Made by a program: the position numbers and the translations under genes. Of a stretch of DNA of 17,424 bases, positions 7,230 to 14,088 are shown piece by piece (within the stretch, counting starts at the first letter, position 1; every line of letters begins with the position of its first letter). The notes beneath the pieces were generated by a model. That model did no database searches. It was not told the origin of the DNA and was given only the letters and a program-made list of their open reading frames with translations. The DNA is from JAWLGW01 sp964569055 (GTDB taxonomy: Bacteria; Planctomycetota; J058). Where the stretch lies: contig CAZMSZ010000138.1 in NCBI GenBank assembly GCA_964569055.1, forward strand, positions 1 through 17,424. The letters are read 5' to 3'.

Positions 7230-7258
7230 TTGTGACCCCCTCCCTGGTGGGCTAGCGT
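7230..7258 (+). promoter_or_regulatory. Sigma-70-like promoter for the small secreted peptide gene
   Basis: TTGTGA (7230-7235), a 17-base spacer, then TAGCGT (7253-7258). Predicted transcription start is about 7265, just before the Shine-Dalgarno GGGGAGG at 7269-7275. The same architecture recurs at 7419 and 14053, which raises confidence. Confidence 0.6.
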
Positions 7259-7280
7259 AGCGCGTCGAGGGGAGGTCGTC

Positions 7281-7400
7281 ATGAGGGACCGTTGGATAGC
7301 GGGGGGCGCGGCCCTCCTGGTGATCGCGTTCACGACCGTGGTGTCGGCGGAGGACGTGCCGGCATTCACGCTCGAGCGGGCCAGCCTCACGGTCCAGTGA
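7281..7400 (+). CDS. Small secreted peptide of 39 residues
   Basis: ATG 7281 to TGA 7398-7400, with GGGGAGG five bases upstream and a promoter in front. The peptide begins MRDRW, has a hydrophobic core AGGAALLVIAFTTVV, and a signal-peptidase site VSA before ED. That leaves a mature tail of about 16 residues (EDVPAFTLERASLTVQ). Too short for most gene finders. The combination of promoter, ribosome-binding site and signal peptide supports a real gene, although it could be the 5' remnant of a longer secreted protein truncated by a stop. It precedes, with its own separate promoter in between, another secreted protein. Function unknown. Confidence 0.55.
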   Translation: MRDRWIAGGAALLVIAFTTVVSAEDVPAFTLERASLTVQ

Positions 7401-7418
7401 GGCCGCTCAGGAAGGTGG

Positions 7419-7447
7419 TTGGCGGGGCGCCTCCGGCGCGCTAGGGT
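7419..7447 (+). promoter_or_regulatory. Sigma-70-like promoter for the FN3-like secreted protein
   Basis: TTGGCG (7419-7424), a 17-base spacer, TAGGGT (7442-7447). The predicted start near 7454 gives a leader of about 40 bases, ending in the Shine-Dalgarno GGGAGG at 7482-7487, five bases from the GTG start. Confidence 0.6.
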
Positions 7448-7492
7448 GACGGGTCGGAGAGAGCGCTGAGGGAACCAAGCCGGGAGGTCCCC

Positions 7493-8488
7493 GTGTCGCG
7501 ACTCGTCACCGCCTCGTGCCTGCTGCTGCTCCTCGCGTCCGAGGCGCTCGCCGGCCCGCCGCTCGAGCTCACCGCCGAACGCCCGGGCGTCGTCGAGCTG
7601 CGCTGGACCGGCGGGTCCGGCGCGGCGAGCTACGCCGTCTGGCGGCGCGAGGGGCTGCGCGGCGGCTGGGAGCGGATCGGCGCCGCGCCCGGCGAGGCGA
7701 CCTCCTACGTCGACCGCGCGGTCCAGCCGCGCCACTTCTACAGCTATCGGCTCGCGCCCGAGGGCGGCGAGTCGGTCGAGGCCGGCCCGACCGAGGCGCT
7801 CGCGTCGTTCTACCTCGAGCTGCTCGAGGCCCCGGCCGGGGCGGCCGTGCTCAAGGTCCACGAGTGGGACGAGACGTTCGACGAGTGGCGGGCCAGCGAC
7901 CCCGTGCGGGTCCCCGCGGGGCAGAAGGTGTTCGCCGCGGGCGTCGTCAGCGAGTTCGCGCCGGGCGCCACGATCGTGACGGCCGGCCCCGACCCGGCCC
8001 AGCCCGGCGTCGGGCGGGCGCTGTTCCGCACCCGCGAGGGCGCGCTGGTCGAGGTGACCACGGCCGACCCCCTCCCGCTGGCCCTCCGGCCGCAGAAGAA
8101 GGCGAAGCCGCGCCGCGCCGCCCCCAAGGCCGCGAAGGTCGAGGCGCGGGACGAGCCCGAGCCCGAGCCGACTCCGGTGGTGCCCGAGGGGCCGACCCTG
8201 CAGTTCCCCGAGCCGCTGCAGATCGGGACCGTTCCGGGCAGGCGCGTGGTGTGGGAGATCCAGAACGACTCGAAGCACCGCCTGCTGATCGTGGTCACGG
8301 GGCGCGTCAGCCGGACGTTCCCCGTCGGCGCCGGCCAGACCCACGAGGTCAAGTTCCCGGGCGGCGGCGACTACACGGTGGTGGCCAACGCCTCCGACAA
8401 CATGATCATTCCGCTCAAGGGCGAGTTCGGGCTGCGCGACGGGATCCGCTACCGCAGCGTGCTCGGGATCAGGCCGGCCGGCAACTGA
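7493..8488 (+). CDS. Secreted protein with N-terminal FN3-like domain and charged linker
   Basis: A 331-residue protein starting at GTG 7493 with GGGAGG five bases upstream. Residues 1-20 form a signal peptide (leucine-rich core, cleavage after EALA). Residues 22-105 look like a fibronectin type III domain (LELTAERPGVVELRWT, YAVWRRE, YSYRL). Residues 107-195 form a second beta-rich region. Residues 201-234 are a Lys/Ala/Arg stretch followed by EPEPEPTP, an unusual basic-then-acidic linker. Residues 240-331 form a C-terminal beta domain (WEIQNDSKHRLLIVVTGR, GGDYTVVANASDN) whose G-D-Y-T-V strand and shape resemble small envelope beta-sandwich domains. Likely periplasmic or outer-surface. I cannot name a family for the whole protein; no enzyme motif is seen. 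Confidence 0.82.
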   Translation: MSRLVTASCLLLLLASEALAGPPLELTAERPGVVELRWTGGSGAASYAVWRREGLRGGWERIGAAPGEATSYVDRAVQPRHFYSYRLAPEGGESVEAGPTEALASFYLELLEAPAGAAVLKVHEWDETFDEWRASDPVRVPAGQKVFAAGVVSEFAPGATIVTAGPDPAQPGVGRALFRTREGALVEVTTADPLPLALRPQKKAKPRRAAPKAAKVEARDEPEPEPTPVVPEGPTLQFPEPLQIGTVPGRRVVWEIQNDSKHRLLIVVTGRVSRTFPVGAGQTHEVKFPGGGDYTVVANASDNMIIPLKGEFGLRDGIRYRSVLGIRPAGN

Positions 8489-8549
8489 GCATCGGGCGCT
8501 CGCCGACGGGTGCCCACGGGATCCCCTGGGGCGGGGCGCGCCGGTCGAG

Positions 8550-8555
8550 TAGGCT
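8550..8555 (+). promoter_or_regulatory. Candidate -10 element of the FHA gene (leaderless?)
   Basis: TAGGCT lies six bases before the ATG, so transcription would begin at or next to the start codon. A -35 is weak (CTGGGG around 8526). AGGGG at 8556-8560 is only one base from ATG, too close for a normal Shine-Dalgarno. Confidence 0.35.
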
Positions 8556-8561
8556 AGGGGC

Positions 8562-9083
8562 ATGGCTGCTCGCAAGGTTCGCGACTGGATCGAAGAGCTG
8601 CGCCGCACCGGGGGCCCGCAGGGCTTCGTCAGCGCGCACCCGGCGCCCTTCCTGCTGGTGCTCGAGACGAACGCGTCCGAGCCCGCCGACTCGCTCTCCT
8701 TCCAGACGATCCGGCTGGGGCCCGCCTCGCAGCTCGCGCTCGACACGCTCGACCTCACCGCCCACGAGGTGGTGAAGGGCGCGAGCAGCAACGCGTTCGC
8801 CATGATGATCACCGTGGGGCGCGCGGCGAACAACGACCTCGTGCTCGACGTGGCGAACGTCTCGAAGTTCCACGGCTTCTTCTCGCAGCGGGACGGGCGC
8901 TGGTACGTGCAGGACGCCAACTCGAGCAACGGGACGTTCCTCGAGCAGCAGCAGCTCGCGCCGAGCGCCTCCACCGCGCTCGGCGAGGACTGCCGGCTGC
9001 GGTTCGCGACGGTGAAGTGCCGTTTCCTCACGGCGCCGCGGTTCGCGGCCCTGCTCGAGCAGGAAGGGGCGCGCGTCGGCTGA
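8562..9083 (+). CDS. FHA-domain phosphothreonine-binding protein
   Basis: A 173-residue cytoplasmic protein. The N-terminal 75 residues (MAARKVRDWIEELRRTGG and onward) have no motif I know. Residues about 80-155 form an FHA domain with all hallmark contacts: GR at 86-87, SKFH at 101-104 (normally SRxH, here Lys replaces Arg), and the NSSNGTF turn at 120-126. FHA domains read phosphothreonine peptides made by Hanks-type kinases, and such a kinase lies 800 bases away on the other strand. The next gene starts 27 bases after the stop with a good Shine-Dalgarno, so co-transcription is likely. A partnership with that kinase is inference only. Confidence 0.9.
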   Translation: MAARKVRDWIEELRRTGGPQGFVSAHPAPFLLVLETNASEPADSLSFQTIRLGPASQLALDTLDLTAHEVVKGASSNAFAMMITVGRAANNDLVLDVANVSKFHGFFSQRDGRWYVQDANSSNGTFLEQQQLAPSASTALGEDCRLRFATVKCRFLTAPRFAALLEQEGARVG

Positions 9084-9110
9084 GCGCCGCGCGCCCGCGG
9101 GAGCGAGCGA

Positions 9111-9521
9111 GTGGACCGGGTACGCGACCTCAGCCAGCGCAAGTGCGTCCCCTGCAGCAAGGGCACCCCGCCCCTCTCCGAGCAGGAGGCGGCCGGGCTG
9201 CTCGCGCAGCTCGAAGGCTGGCGCCTCGAGGGCGGGCACCTGCGCAAGGACTACCGCTTCCCCGACTTCGCGCAGGCGCTCGACTACGTCAACCGCGTGG
9301 GCAAGGTCGCCGAGAAGAACGGCCACCATCCCGACATTCAGCTCGCGTGGGGCCGGGTCGGGCTCGAGCTCTGGACCCACGCGATCGGCGGCCTGAGCGA
9401 GGCCGACTTCGTGCTGGCCGCCAAGTGCGACAAGGCGCACCGCAAGCTGCTCGCCAAGCAGGCCGAGGCGGAGGGCCGGGTCAAGAAGGGCAAGAAGCCG
9501 GGCAAGGCGAAGAAGGGCTGA
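9111..9521 (+). CDS. phhB: 4a-hydroxytetrahydrobiopterin dehydratase (pterin-4a-carbinolamine dehydratase)
   Basis: A 136-residue protein, GTG start with GGGAG seven bases upstream. This family dehydrates 4a-hydroxytetrahydrobiopterin to quinonoid dihydrobiopterin, recycling the cofactor of aromatic amino acid hydroxylases; some homologues serve other roles. Diagnostic features: N-terminal RKCVPC-x-KGTPPL, EKNGHHP with His72 and His73, and His90 seventeen residues after His73, matching the three catalytic histidines of the family. GGLSEADFVLAAKCD closes the fold. Residues 124-136 are an extra Lys/Gly tail (KKGKKPGKAKKG) that the core enzyme does not need. No phenylalanine hydroxylase is in the window. 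Confidence 0.94.
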   Translation: MDRVRDLSQRKCVPCSKGTPPLSEQEAAGLLAQLEGWRLEGGHLRKDYRFPDFAQALDYVNRVGKVAEKNGHHPDIQLAWGRVGLELWTHAIGGLSEADFVLAAKCDKAHRKLLAKQAEAEGRVKKGKKPGKAKKG

Positions 9522-9572
9522 GCGCGCCGCCGTCGCACACCGCTGTCTGGCGTGCTGCGGCTCGAGCCTCGG

Positions 9573-9842
9573 TCACGGCGACTCGCCTGCGCTGCCGAAC
9601 CAGCGCGCGTGCATCGCGGCGAGGAAGGCGTCAACCAGGCTGAGCCCGCTCGCGTCGCCGAGCACCGCGTCTACTCCGCACCGCGGGCACAGCGCGGTCT
9701 CACCGCCGTCGATCCACTTCGCGACCTCGCCCGGCGGAAACCTCTCGAGGCAGTAGAAGCAGGCGCACACCGCGCTCCGCTCGAGCTCGATGCGGTGCCG
9801 GATGCAGCGGCGGTGAGCTGCCTTCAGCGGATCGTCGCTCAA
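9573..9842 (-). CDS. Small four-cysteine (zinc-ribbon-like) cytoplasmic protein
   Basis: An 89-residue protein. I place the start at TTG 9842, preceded by GAGGAG at six bases, because the conserved part begins at once (SDDPLKAAHRRCIRHRIELE). The sequence has ACFYCLERFPPGEVAKWIDGG and TALCPRCGVDAVLGDASG: two CxxC pairs (29/31 region as C-x-C-F-Y-C, and C52/C55), typical of a small metal-binding fold. Similar short proteins with FYCL...ALCPxCGIDSVIG are widespread and labelled only as cytoplasmic proteins; function unknown to me. It is the last gene of the kinase operon, 23 bases after the kinase stop. It ends 51 bases from the convergent dehydratase gene, and I see no clear terminator there. 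Confidence 0.82.
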   Translation of the reverse strand: MSDDPLKAAHRRCIRHRIELERSAVCACFYCLERFPPGEVAKWIDGGETALCPRCGVDAVLGDASGLSLVDAFLAAMHARWFGSAGESP

Positions 9843-9865
9843 GGGTGACTCCTCGGTGCGCCCCG

Positions 9866-12800
9866 CTATCCTCCCAGCGTGGCCAGCACTCGCCGCGCGC
9901 CGGCGTGGTCGGGGTGCACGCGCAGGACCCGCCGGAGCAGGTCGGCGGCCTCCACCCGGCGCTGCACGCGGATCAACAGGCGCGCGATCGAGACGTTGAC
10001 GTCGGGGTCGCTGAGGCGCGCGCCGAGGAGCTGTCCGATCAGCGACTCGGCGCCCTCGCGGTTGCCGAGCCCGAGCAGGACCTCGACCCCGAGCACCACC
10101 GTCTCGGGCTCGGGCGACATCGCGTCGCTCGCCTGCAGGGCGCGCTCGTGTCGGTCGAACAGGGCCGCGGCGGCGCGGTAGTCCTTGTTGTCGAGCAGCA
10201 CCCGGGCCGCCGAGCGGACCGATTCGCCCGACCAGGGGTTCAAGAACGCGGCCTGGCGGAAGGCGGCCAGCGCCTCGCGCGTCCGGTCGAGCTGCGCCAG
10301 CGCGACCCCGTGCAGCTGGTGCGCCTCGGTGTCGTCGGGCTCGAGCGCGAGCGACTGCTGCACCAGCCGCAGCGCGCGCGTCGGGTCTCCCGCCATGAGG
10401 GCCACGAGCCCCTCGACCTTGAGCGGCTCGGCCGCGCCGGGGGCGAGCTCGCGCGCGCGACGGACGAGCGCCTCGGCCTTGGCCCACTCGCTCAGAGACG
10501 CCCGCGCGCGCGCCGCATACAGGATCGCGTCGAGGTCCTCGCGCTCGTCGCGGAGGGCGGCCTCGAACGCCGAGAGCTCGGCCGCGAACGCCTCGGGGGC
10601 GAGCCGGCCGATGTCGTAGCGGAGCCGGTGGATCCAGCCGTGCAGGTCGTCTGGGTTCGCCTTCCGGCAGCGGTCCCAGGCCTCCACCGCCCGCTCGGGG
10701 TCGAGCTTGGCGAGGTAGGTCTGACCGAGCAGGCACAGCGCGAAGGGGTCGGTCGGGTCGCGCGCCAGCCGCTCCTCGGCGTAGGCGCGCGCGACGTCGA
10801 ACTGCCGCGCGTCCCAGGCGAGCTCGCCGTAGCGGCGCTCGAGCGTCGCGCGCTCCTGCGGGTCGGAGATCCGCTGCAGGCCGCGCCGCAAGACGGCGAG
10901 CGCCGCGGTCGGGGCCAGGCGCTGGACCTCGAGCTCGCAGGCGATCAGGTAGACGTCGATCCGCTCGGGGGCGGCCTGCTCGGCGCGCGCCAGCAGCCGC
11001 GCGGCCTCGTCGGGCTCGTCCTCGGACAGCATGCGCACCGCCGCGTTGAGCGCGTTGCGGGCGGCCGGCCGCCGCTCGAGCACGCGGTCGAGGTCGAGCC
11101 GGCCGCCGGCCGCGTCGCCGGCCATGACGCGCAGGACGCCGCGCAGCTCGAGCGCCGCGAGGTCGAGCGGGTCGATCGCCAGGGCCCGCTCGGCCTCGGC
11201 GCGCCCGGCGAGGAGGTCGCCGCGCACGACCGCGAGGGCCGAGGCGCGCACCACGCGCAGGGTGGTGTCGTGCGGGTCGAGCGCCAGCGCCTGCTCGAGC
11301 GCCGCGAGCGCCTCGTCGTTCTCGATGGTCAAGAAGCGCAGCTGCGCCTCCACGCTCCAGGCCTCCACCAGGTCGGGGTGGGCCCGCCGCGTCGCGACGG
11401 CGACGGCGAGCTCGGCGGCCACCGGCGCGCCCTCGGGGAGGCGGGCCGAAGAGAGGGCGGCGGCGGCCAGCGCCGCGTAGGGACGCGCGCGCGGGTCGGC
11501 GGCCTGGAGGCTCGGGTCGTGGCCGGCCGCGCGCAGCGCGGCGGCCCAGGCCTCGAGCGCGGCGCGGTCCTCCTCGCTCGCCGGGTCCTCGCGCCGCTCC
11601 AGCCGCACGCGCAGGAGCGTGGCGTGCGCGGCGAGCTCGAGCGCCTCGGGCGGGCCGGCGAGCGCCGCCTCGAGCGCGGCCGCGAGGTCCGCCCGCGCCT
11701 CGTCGGGCTGGCGCAGGCGCGCCCGGGCCCGGCCGCGCTCGAGGAGCAGCGCCGGGTCGCCCGGGAGGAGGGCGAGCGCCGCGTCGAGCGGCTCGAGCGC
11801 CGCCCAGAGCGCGCGCCGGTAGGGCTCGCCGGGCTCGGCCTCCGCGGCGAGCGCCATGGCGTGCATGGCCGCGCGCCGCGCGTCGTCGGCGCGCTGGGCC
11901 GCGGCCTCGAGCCGCGCCCGCTCCTCGGCGGCCGCGCGCTCGCGCCGCGCGTCGGCGATCGCGTCGAGGGCGGCCCAGCCCGCGAGCGCCAGCGCGGCGG
12001 CGCCGCCGAGCCCGAGCCCGAGCGCCAGCGAGCGCGCCCGGACCCGGGCCCGGCTCCGGCCCGACGCCAGCACCGGCTCGCCCGCGAGGAACCGGCCGAG
12101 GTCGTCGGCGAGGTCGCCGGCGGTCCCGTAGCGGTCGTCGGGGTCCTTCTCCAGGCAGCGCAGCACCACCGCCTCGAGCTCGGCCGGGAGCTCGGGCGCG
12201 AGGTCGCGCGGGCGCGGCGGCGGCTTCTCGAGCACCTGCTGCGCCAGCTCGATCTGGGTCGCGGCCTTGAACGGGACCTCGCCGGTGAGCGCCTGGAACA
12301 GCACCACCCCGAGCGAGTAGACGTCCGCCGCGCCGCTCAGCTCGTGGGCGTGGCCGCCCGCCTGCTCGGGGGGCATGTAGTAGGGCGTGCCCAGGACCGC
12401 GCCGCTGCGGGTCATGCGCTCCTGGTCGACGTCGCGCACCAGGCCGAAGTCCGTCAGGCGCGCCGCCCCGTCGCGCTGGATCAGCACGTTGTCGGGCTTG
12501 ACGTCGCGGTGCACGACCCCGCGCTCGTGGGCGTGCTGGAGCGCCTCCGCCACCGCCCGCGCGATCCGCGCCGCCTCGCGCGGCTCGAGCCGCCCCTGGG
12601 CGTCGAGCACGTCGCCGAGCGAGCGCCCCTCGACCAGCTCCATGGCGAGGTACAGCCGCTCGCCCACCTCGCCCATGTCGTAGACCGCCACGATCCCGGG
12701 GTGCTCGAGCTTGGCGAGGGCCGCCCCCTCGCGGCGGAAGCGCTCGACCTGGCGCGCGCTGGCGGCGGCCGTGCTGAGCAGCACCTTGAGCGCCACCAGC

Positions 12801-13333
12801 TGGCCGGTGAGGACGTGCTTGGCGGCGAACACCACGCCCATGGCGCCGCGCCCGAGCTCGCGCTCGAGCTCGAAGTCGCCCACCCGGTTGCCCGGGCGCA
12901 GGGCGCGCATGATCCGGGTGGAGGCGCCGCGCCAGCTCCCCGGCGGAGCCGTGGGCTCGCCCAGGGTCCCGGGCAGCGGGGCGGGCGCGGGCGCGATCCG
13001 GGCCGAGCCCGTCTGGAGCGAGGCGGTGTCGCGCGGGGTGCGGACCGCGACGGCGCCGGCGCCGCAGCCGGGGCAGGCGAGGGCGGGGAGCTCGGCCGGG
13101 AGCTCGCTCGGGGCGGTCCGGCGCCCGCAGGCGGCGCACTCCAGCCAGGCGGTCTGGACGGCGGCCGTCAGCGTGGCGAGGTCGTCGGGCAGCAGGAAGC
13201 CCGTCCGCAGCAGGCGGCCGCCCAGGGTCTCGCCCGCCTGCGCGCGCTCCAGCTCCTTCTCCAGCAGGGCCGGGGTGATCAGCTGTCGCTGCGCGGCGAG
13301 CCGACCGAGGAGCAGGTCGCGGACGTCGGGCAT
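9866..13333 (-). CDS. Hanks-type Ser/Thr protein kinase with zinc ribbon, membrane segment and TPR array
   Basis: A 1155-residue protein. Residues 1-60 (LITPALLEKELERAQAGETLGGRLL, FLLPDDLATL) resemble the N-terminal helical domain of type II secretion/PilB ATPases. Cys66/69/87/90 form a four-cysteine zinc ribbon. The kinase domain is at about 153-415: glycine loop GRGAMGVVF (161), Lys183 in VALKVLL, HRDVKPDN (275-282), DFG (295-297), GTPYYMPPEQ (315-324); every catalytic residue is present, so it should be active. A hydrophobic segment at 435-460 predicts one membrane crossing. Residues 490-1155 are a long helical TPR-like array with PxDxxA-type repeats (for example ALALDPHDTTL, LALEPDDTEAH), presumably extracytoplasmic sensing or docking. 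The ATG at 13333 is 12 bases after the upstream stop, with TAGGGGG just before it. Third gene of a four-gene operon. Confidence 0.93.
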   Translation of the reverse strand: MPDVRDLLLGRLAAQRQLITPALLEKELERAQAGETLGGRLLRTGFLLPDDLATLTAAVQTAWLECAACGRRTAPSELPAELPALACPGCGAGAVAVRTPRDTASLQTGSARIAPAPAPLPGTLGEPTAPPGSWRGASTRIMRALRPGNRVGDFELERELGRGAMGVVFAAKHVLTGQLVALKVLLSTAAASARQVERFRREGAALAKLEHPGIVAVYDMGEVGERLYLAMELVEGRSLGDVLDAQGRLEPREAARIARAVAEALQHAHERGVVHRDVKPDNVLIQRDGAARLTDFGLVRDVDQERMTRSGAVLGTPYYMPPEQAGGHAHELSGAADVYSLGVVLFQALTGEVPFKAATQIELAQQVLEKPPPRPRDLAPELPAELEAVVLRCLEKDPDDRYGTAGDLADDLGRFLAGEPVLASGRSRARVRARSLALGLGLGGAAALALAGWAALDAIADARRERAAAEERARLEAAAQRADDARRAAMHAMALAAEAEPGEPYRRALWAALEPLDAALALLPGDPALLLERGRARARLRQPDEARADLAAALEAALAGPPEALELAAHATLLRVRLERREDPASEEDRAALEAWAAALRAAGHDPSLQAADPRARPYAALAAAALSSARLPEGAPVAAELAVAVATRRAHPDLVEAWSVEAQLRFLTIENDEALAALEQALALDPHDTTLRVVRASALAVVRGDLLAGRAEAERALAIDPLDLAALELRGVLRVMAGDAAGGRLDLDRVLERRPAARNALNAAVRMLSEDEPDEAARLLARAEQAAPERIDVYLIACELEVQRLAPTAALAVLRRGLQRISDPQERATLERRYGELAWDARQFDVARAYAEERLARDPTDPFALCLLGQTYLAKLDPERAVEAWDRCRKANPDDLHGWIHRLRYDIGRLAPEAFAAELSAFEAALRDEREDLDAILYAARARASLSEWAKAEALVRRARELAPGAAEPLKVEGLVALMAGDPTRALRLVQQSLALEPDDTEAHQLHGVALAQLDRTREALAAFRQAAFLNPWSGESVRSAARVLLDNKDYRAAAALFDRHERALQASDAMSPEPETVVLGVEVLLGLGNREGAESLIGQLLGARLSDPDVNVSIARLLIRVQRRVEAADLLRRVLRVHPDHAGARRVLATLGG

Positions 13334-13345
13334 GGCCCCCTACCC

Positions 13346-13594
13346 CTACACCGCGGACGCGGCCTCCAGCTTGATCTCGAGCCAGCGGTTGTTGACGAAC
13401 GGCCGGAACCGGACGCGGTACTGCCGCCCCACCTCGAGGCGCTCGAGCCCGGTCTCCTTGAGCTGACCCTCGTGGATGTGCAGCGTCTGGCCGTCGTCGC
13501 TGATCAGGCGCGCGTCCCAGTAGGGCCGGCCGGAGAAGCCGACGTGCTCCTCGCCCACCTCGATCACGCCCTCGAGCCGCGCGTCGAGGAGCAT
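13346..13594 (-). CDS. Unknown 82-residue protein in the kinase operon
   Basis: ATG at 13594-13592 overlaps the preceding gene's TGA by one base (TGATG), a translational-coupling arrangement that decides the start; stop TAG at 13346-13348. The protein is beta-rich and soluble (ARLEGVIEVGEEHVGFSGRP, LHIHEGQLKETGLERLEVG, YRVRFRPFVNNRWLEIKLE). A pattern of five or so strands hints at a small barrel, but I recognise no family. The open frame extends far upstream, but that part is antisense-phase noise over the previous gene. Position between a YbjN-like protein and a kinase suggests a regulatory or adaptor role, which is inference. Confidence 0.72.
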   Translation of the reverse strand: MLLDARLEGVIEVGEEHVGFSGRPYWDARLISDDGQTLHIHEGQLKETGLERLEVGRQYRVRFRPFVNNRWLEIKLEAASAV

Positions 13595-13986
13595 CAGTAC
13601 TTGTCGATCCCGAACAGGTCGCGCTCGTAGCGGTCGGCGTAGGCCGCGAGGTTGCCGATCGAGGCGCCCACCTCCATGGGGTCGGCGTCCTGCACGAGCT
13701 GCGTGTCCATCATGACGAGCTGCCCCTCCTTGAGCGCGAACGCGCCGTAGGCCAGGCGCGCGTTCTCCTCGAGGCAGCGCTCGAACTCGATCCCGCTGGC
13801 GGGGCCGATCACGCTCCAGTAGCGCACGATCTGCTGGTCGGCGATGTCCCTGTCCTCGGTGATCAGCACCATCTGCGTGCGCCCCTCGCCGGTGGGGACC
13901 TCCACGCAGATCGAGCCGTCCGACGCCTCCGAAACTTCCCACTCGCACGCCGTCGCGATGCGGTCCACGATGTCCCGGAACCTCAC
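13594..13986 (-). CDS. YbjN / type III secretion chaperone-like protein
   Basis: A 130-residue protein. Two in-frame GTG codons compete: the Shine-Dalgarno AAGGAGG (13999-13993) touches the first (13992) but sits six bases from the second (13986), so I choose 13986 (MRFRDIVDRIATACEWEV). The layout of an N-terminal helix, five or six strands (GSICVEVPTG, TQMVLITED, RYWSVIGP), a helix, then a strand and C-terminal helix (QLVMMDTQLVQDADPMEVGASIGNLAAYADRYERDLFG) matches the YbjN/CesT-like chaperone fold, which binds partner proteins. It is the first gene of the four-gene kinase operon and follows a perfect TATAAT. No signal peptide. Family assignment is by pattern, so moderate. Confidence 0.75.
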   Translation of the reverse strand: MRFRDIVDRIATACEWEVSEASDGSICVEVPTGEGRTQMVLITEDRDIADQQIVRYWSVIGPASGIEFERCLEENARLAYGAFALKEGQLVMMDTQLVQDADPMEVGASIGNLAAYADRYERDLFGIDKY

Positions 13987-14004
13987 GCGCACCCTCCTTG
14001 CCCG

Positions 14005-14018
14005 GCGCCCGCGGGCGC
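14005..14018 (-). promoter_or_regulatory. Perfect 14-base palindrome in the kinase-operon leader
   Basis: GCGCCCGCGGGCGC is a perfect palindrome between the TATAAT and the Shine-Dalgarno of the first operon gene, starting about nine bases after the predicted transcription start. It is well placed for a repressor operator, or a short leader hairpin. Confidence 0.35.
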
Positions 14019-14033
14019 GGGCTGGGGCGCGGA

Positions 14034-14039
14034 ATTATA
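14034..14039 (-). promoter_or_regulatory. Consensus -10 (TATAAT) of the kinase operon
   Basis: On the minus strand this reads TATAAT, an exact consensus and one of the rare AT-rich spots in the window. The expected transcription start is near 14027, giving a leader of about 40 bases. No good -35 is seen at 16-18 bases (CCTCCG), so an activator may be needed. Confidence 0.6.
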
Positions 14040-14052
14040 CGCTCGCTGCCCC

Positions 14053-14080
14053 TTGTCGGAGGGGTCGCGACCTCTAGTAT
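14053..14080 (+). promoter_or_regulatory. Sigma-70-like promoter of mutM (leaderless transcript predicted)
   Basis: TTGTCG (14053-14058), a 16-base spacer, TAGTAT (14075-14080). The -10 ends eight bases before the GTG that must be the mutM start, so transcription should begin at the start codon itself. It lies next to, and divergent from, the kinase-operon promoter. Confidence 0.6.
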
Positions 14081-14088
14081 TCCGGGCC

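Noticed and set aside
9845..13630. A 1261-codon plus-strand open frame opposite the kinase
   Set aside because: It is the GC3-driven mirror of the kinase gene. The kinase strand shows every catalytic motif, while this translation has no domain.
13990..13992. First GTG as start of the YbjN-like gene
   Set aside because: The Shine-Dalgarno AAGGAGG directly touches it, with no spacing; the second GTG six bases on is better placed.
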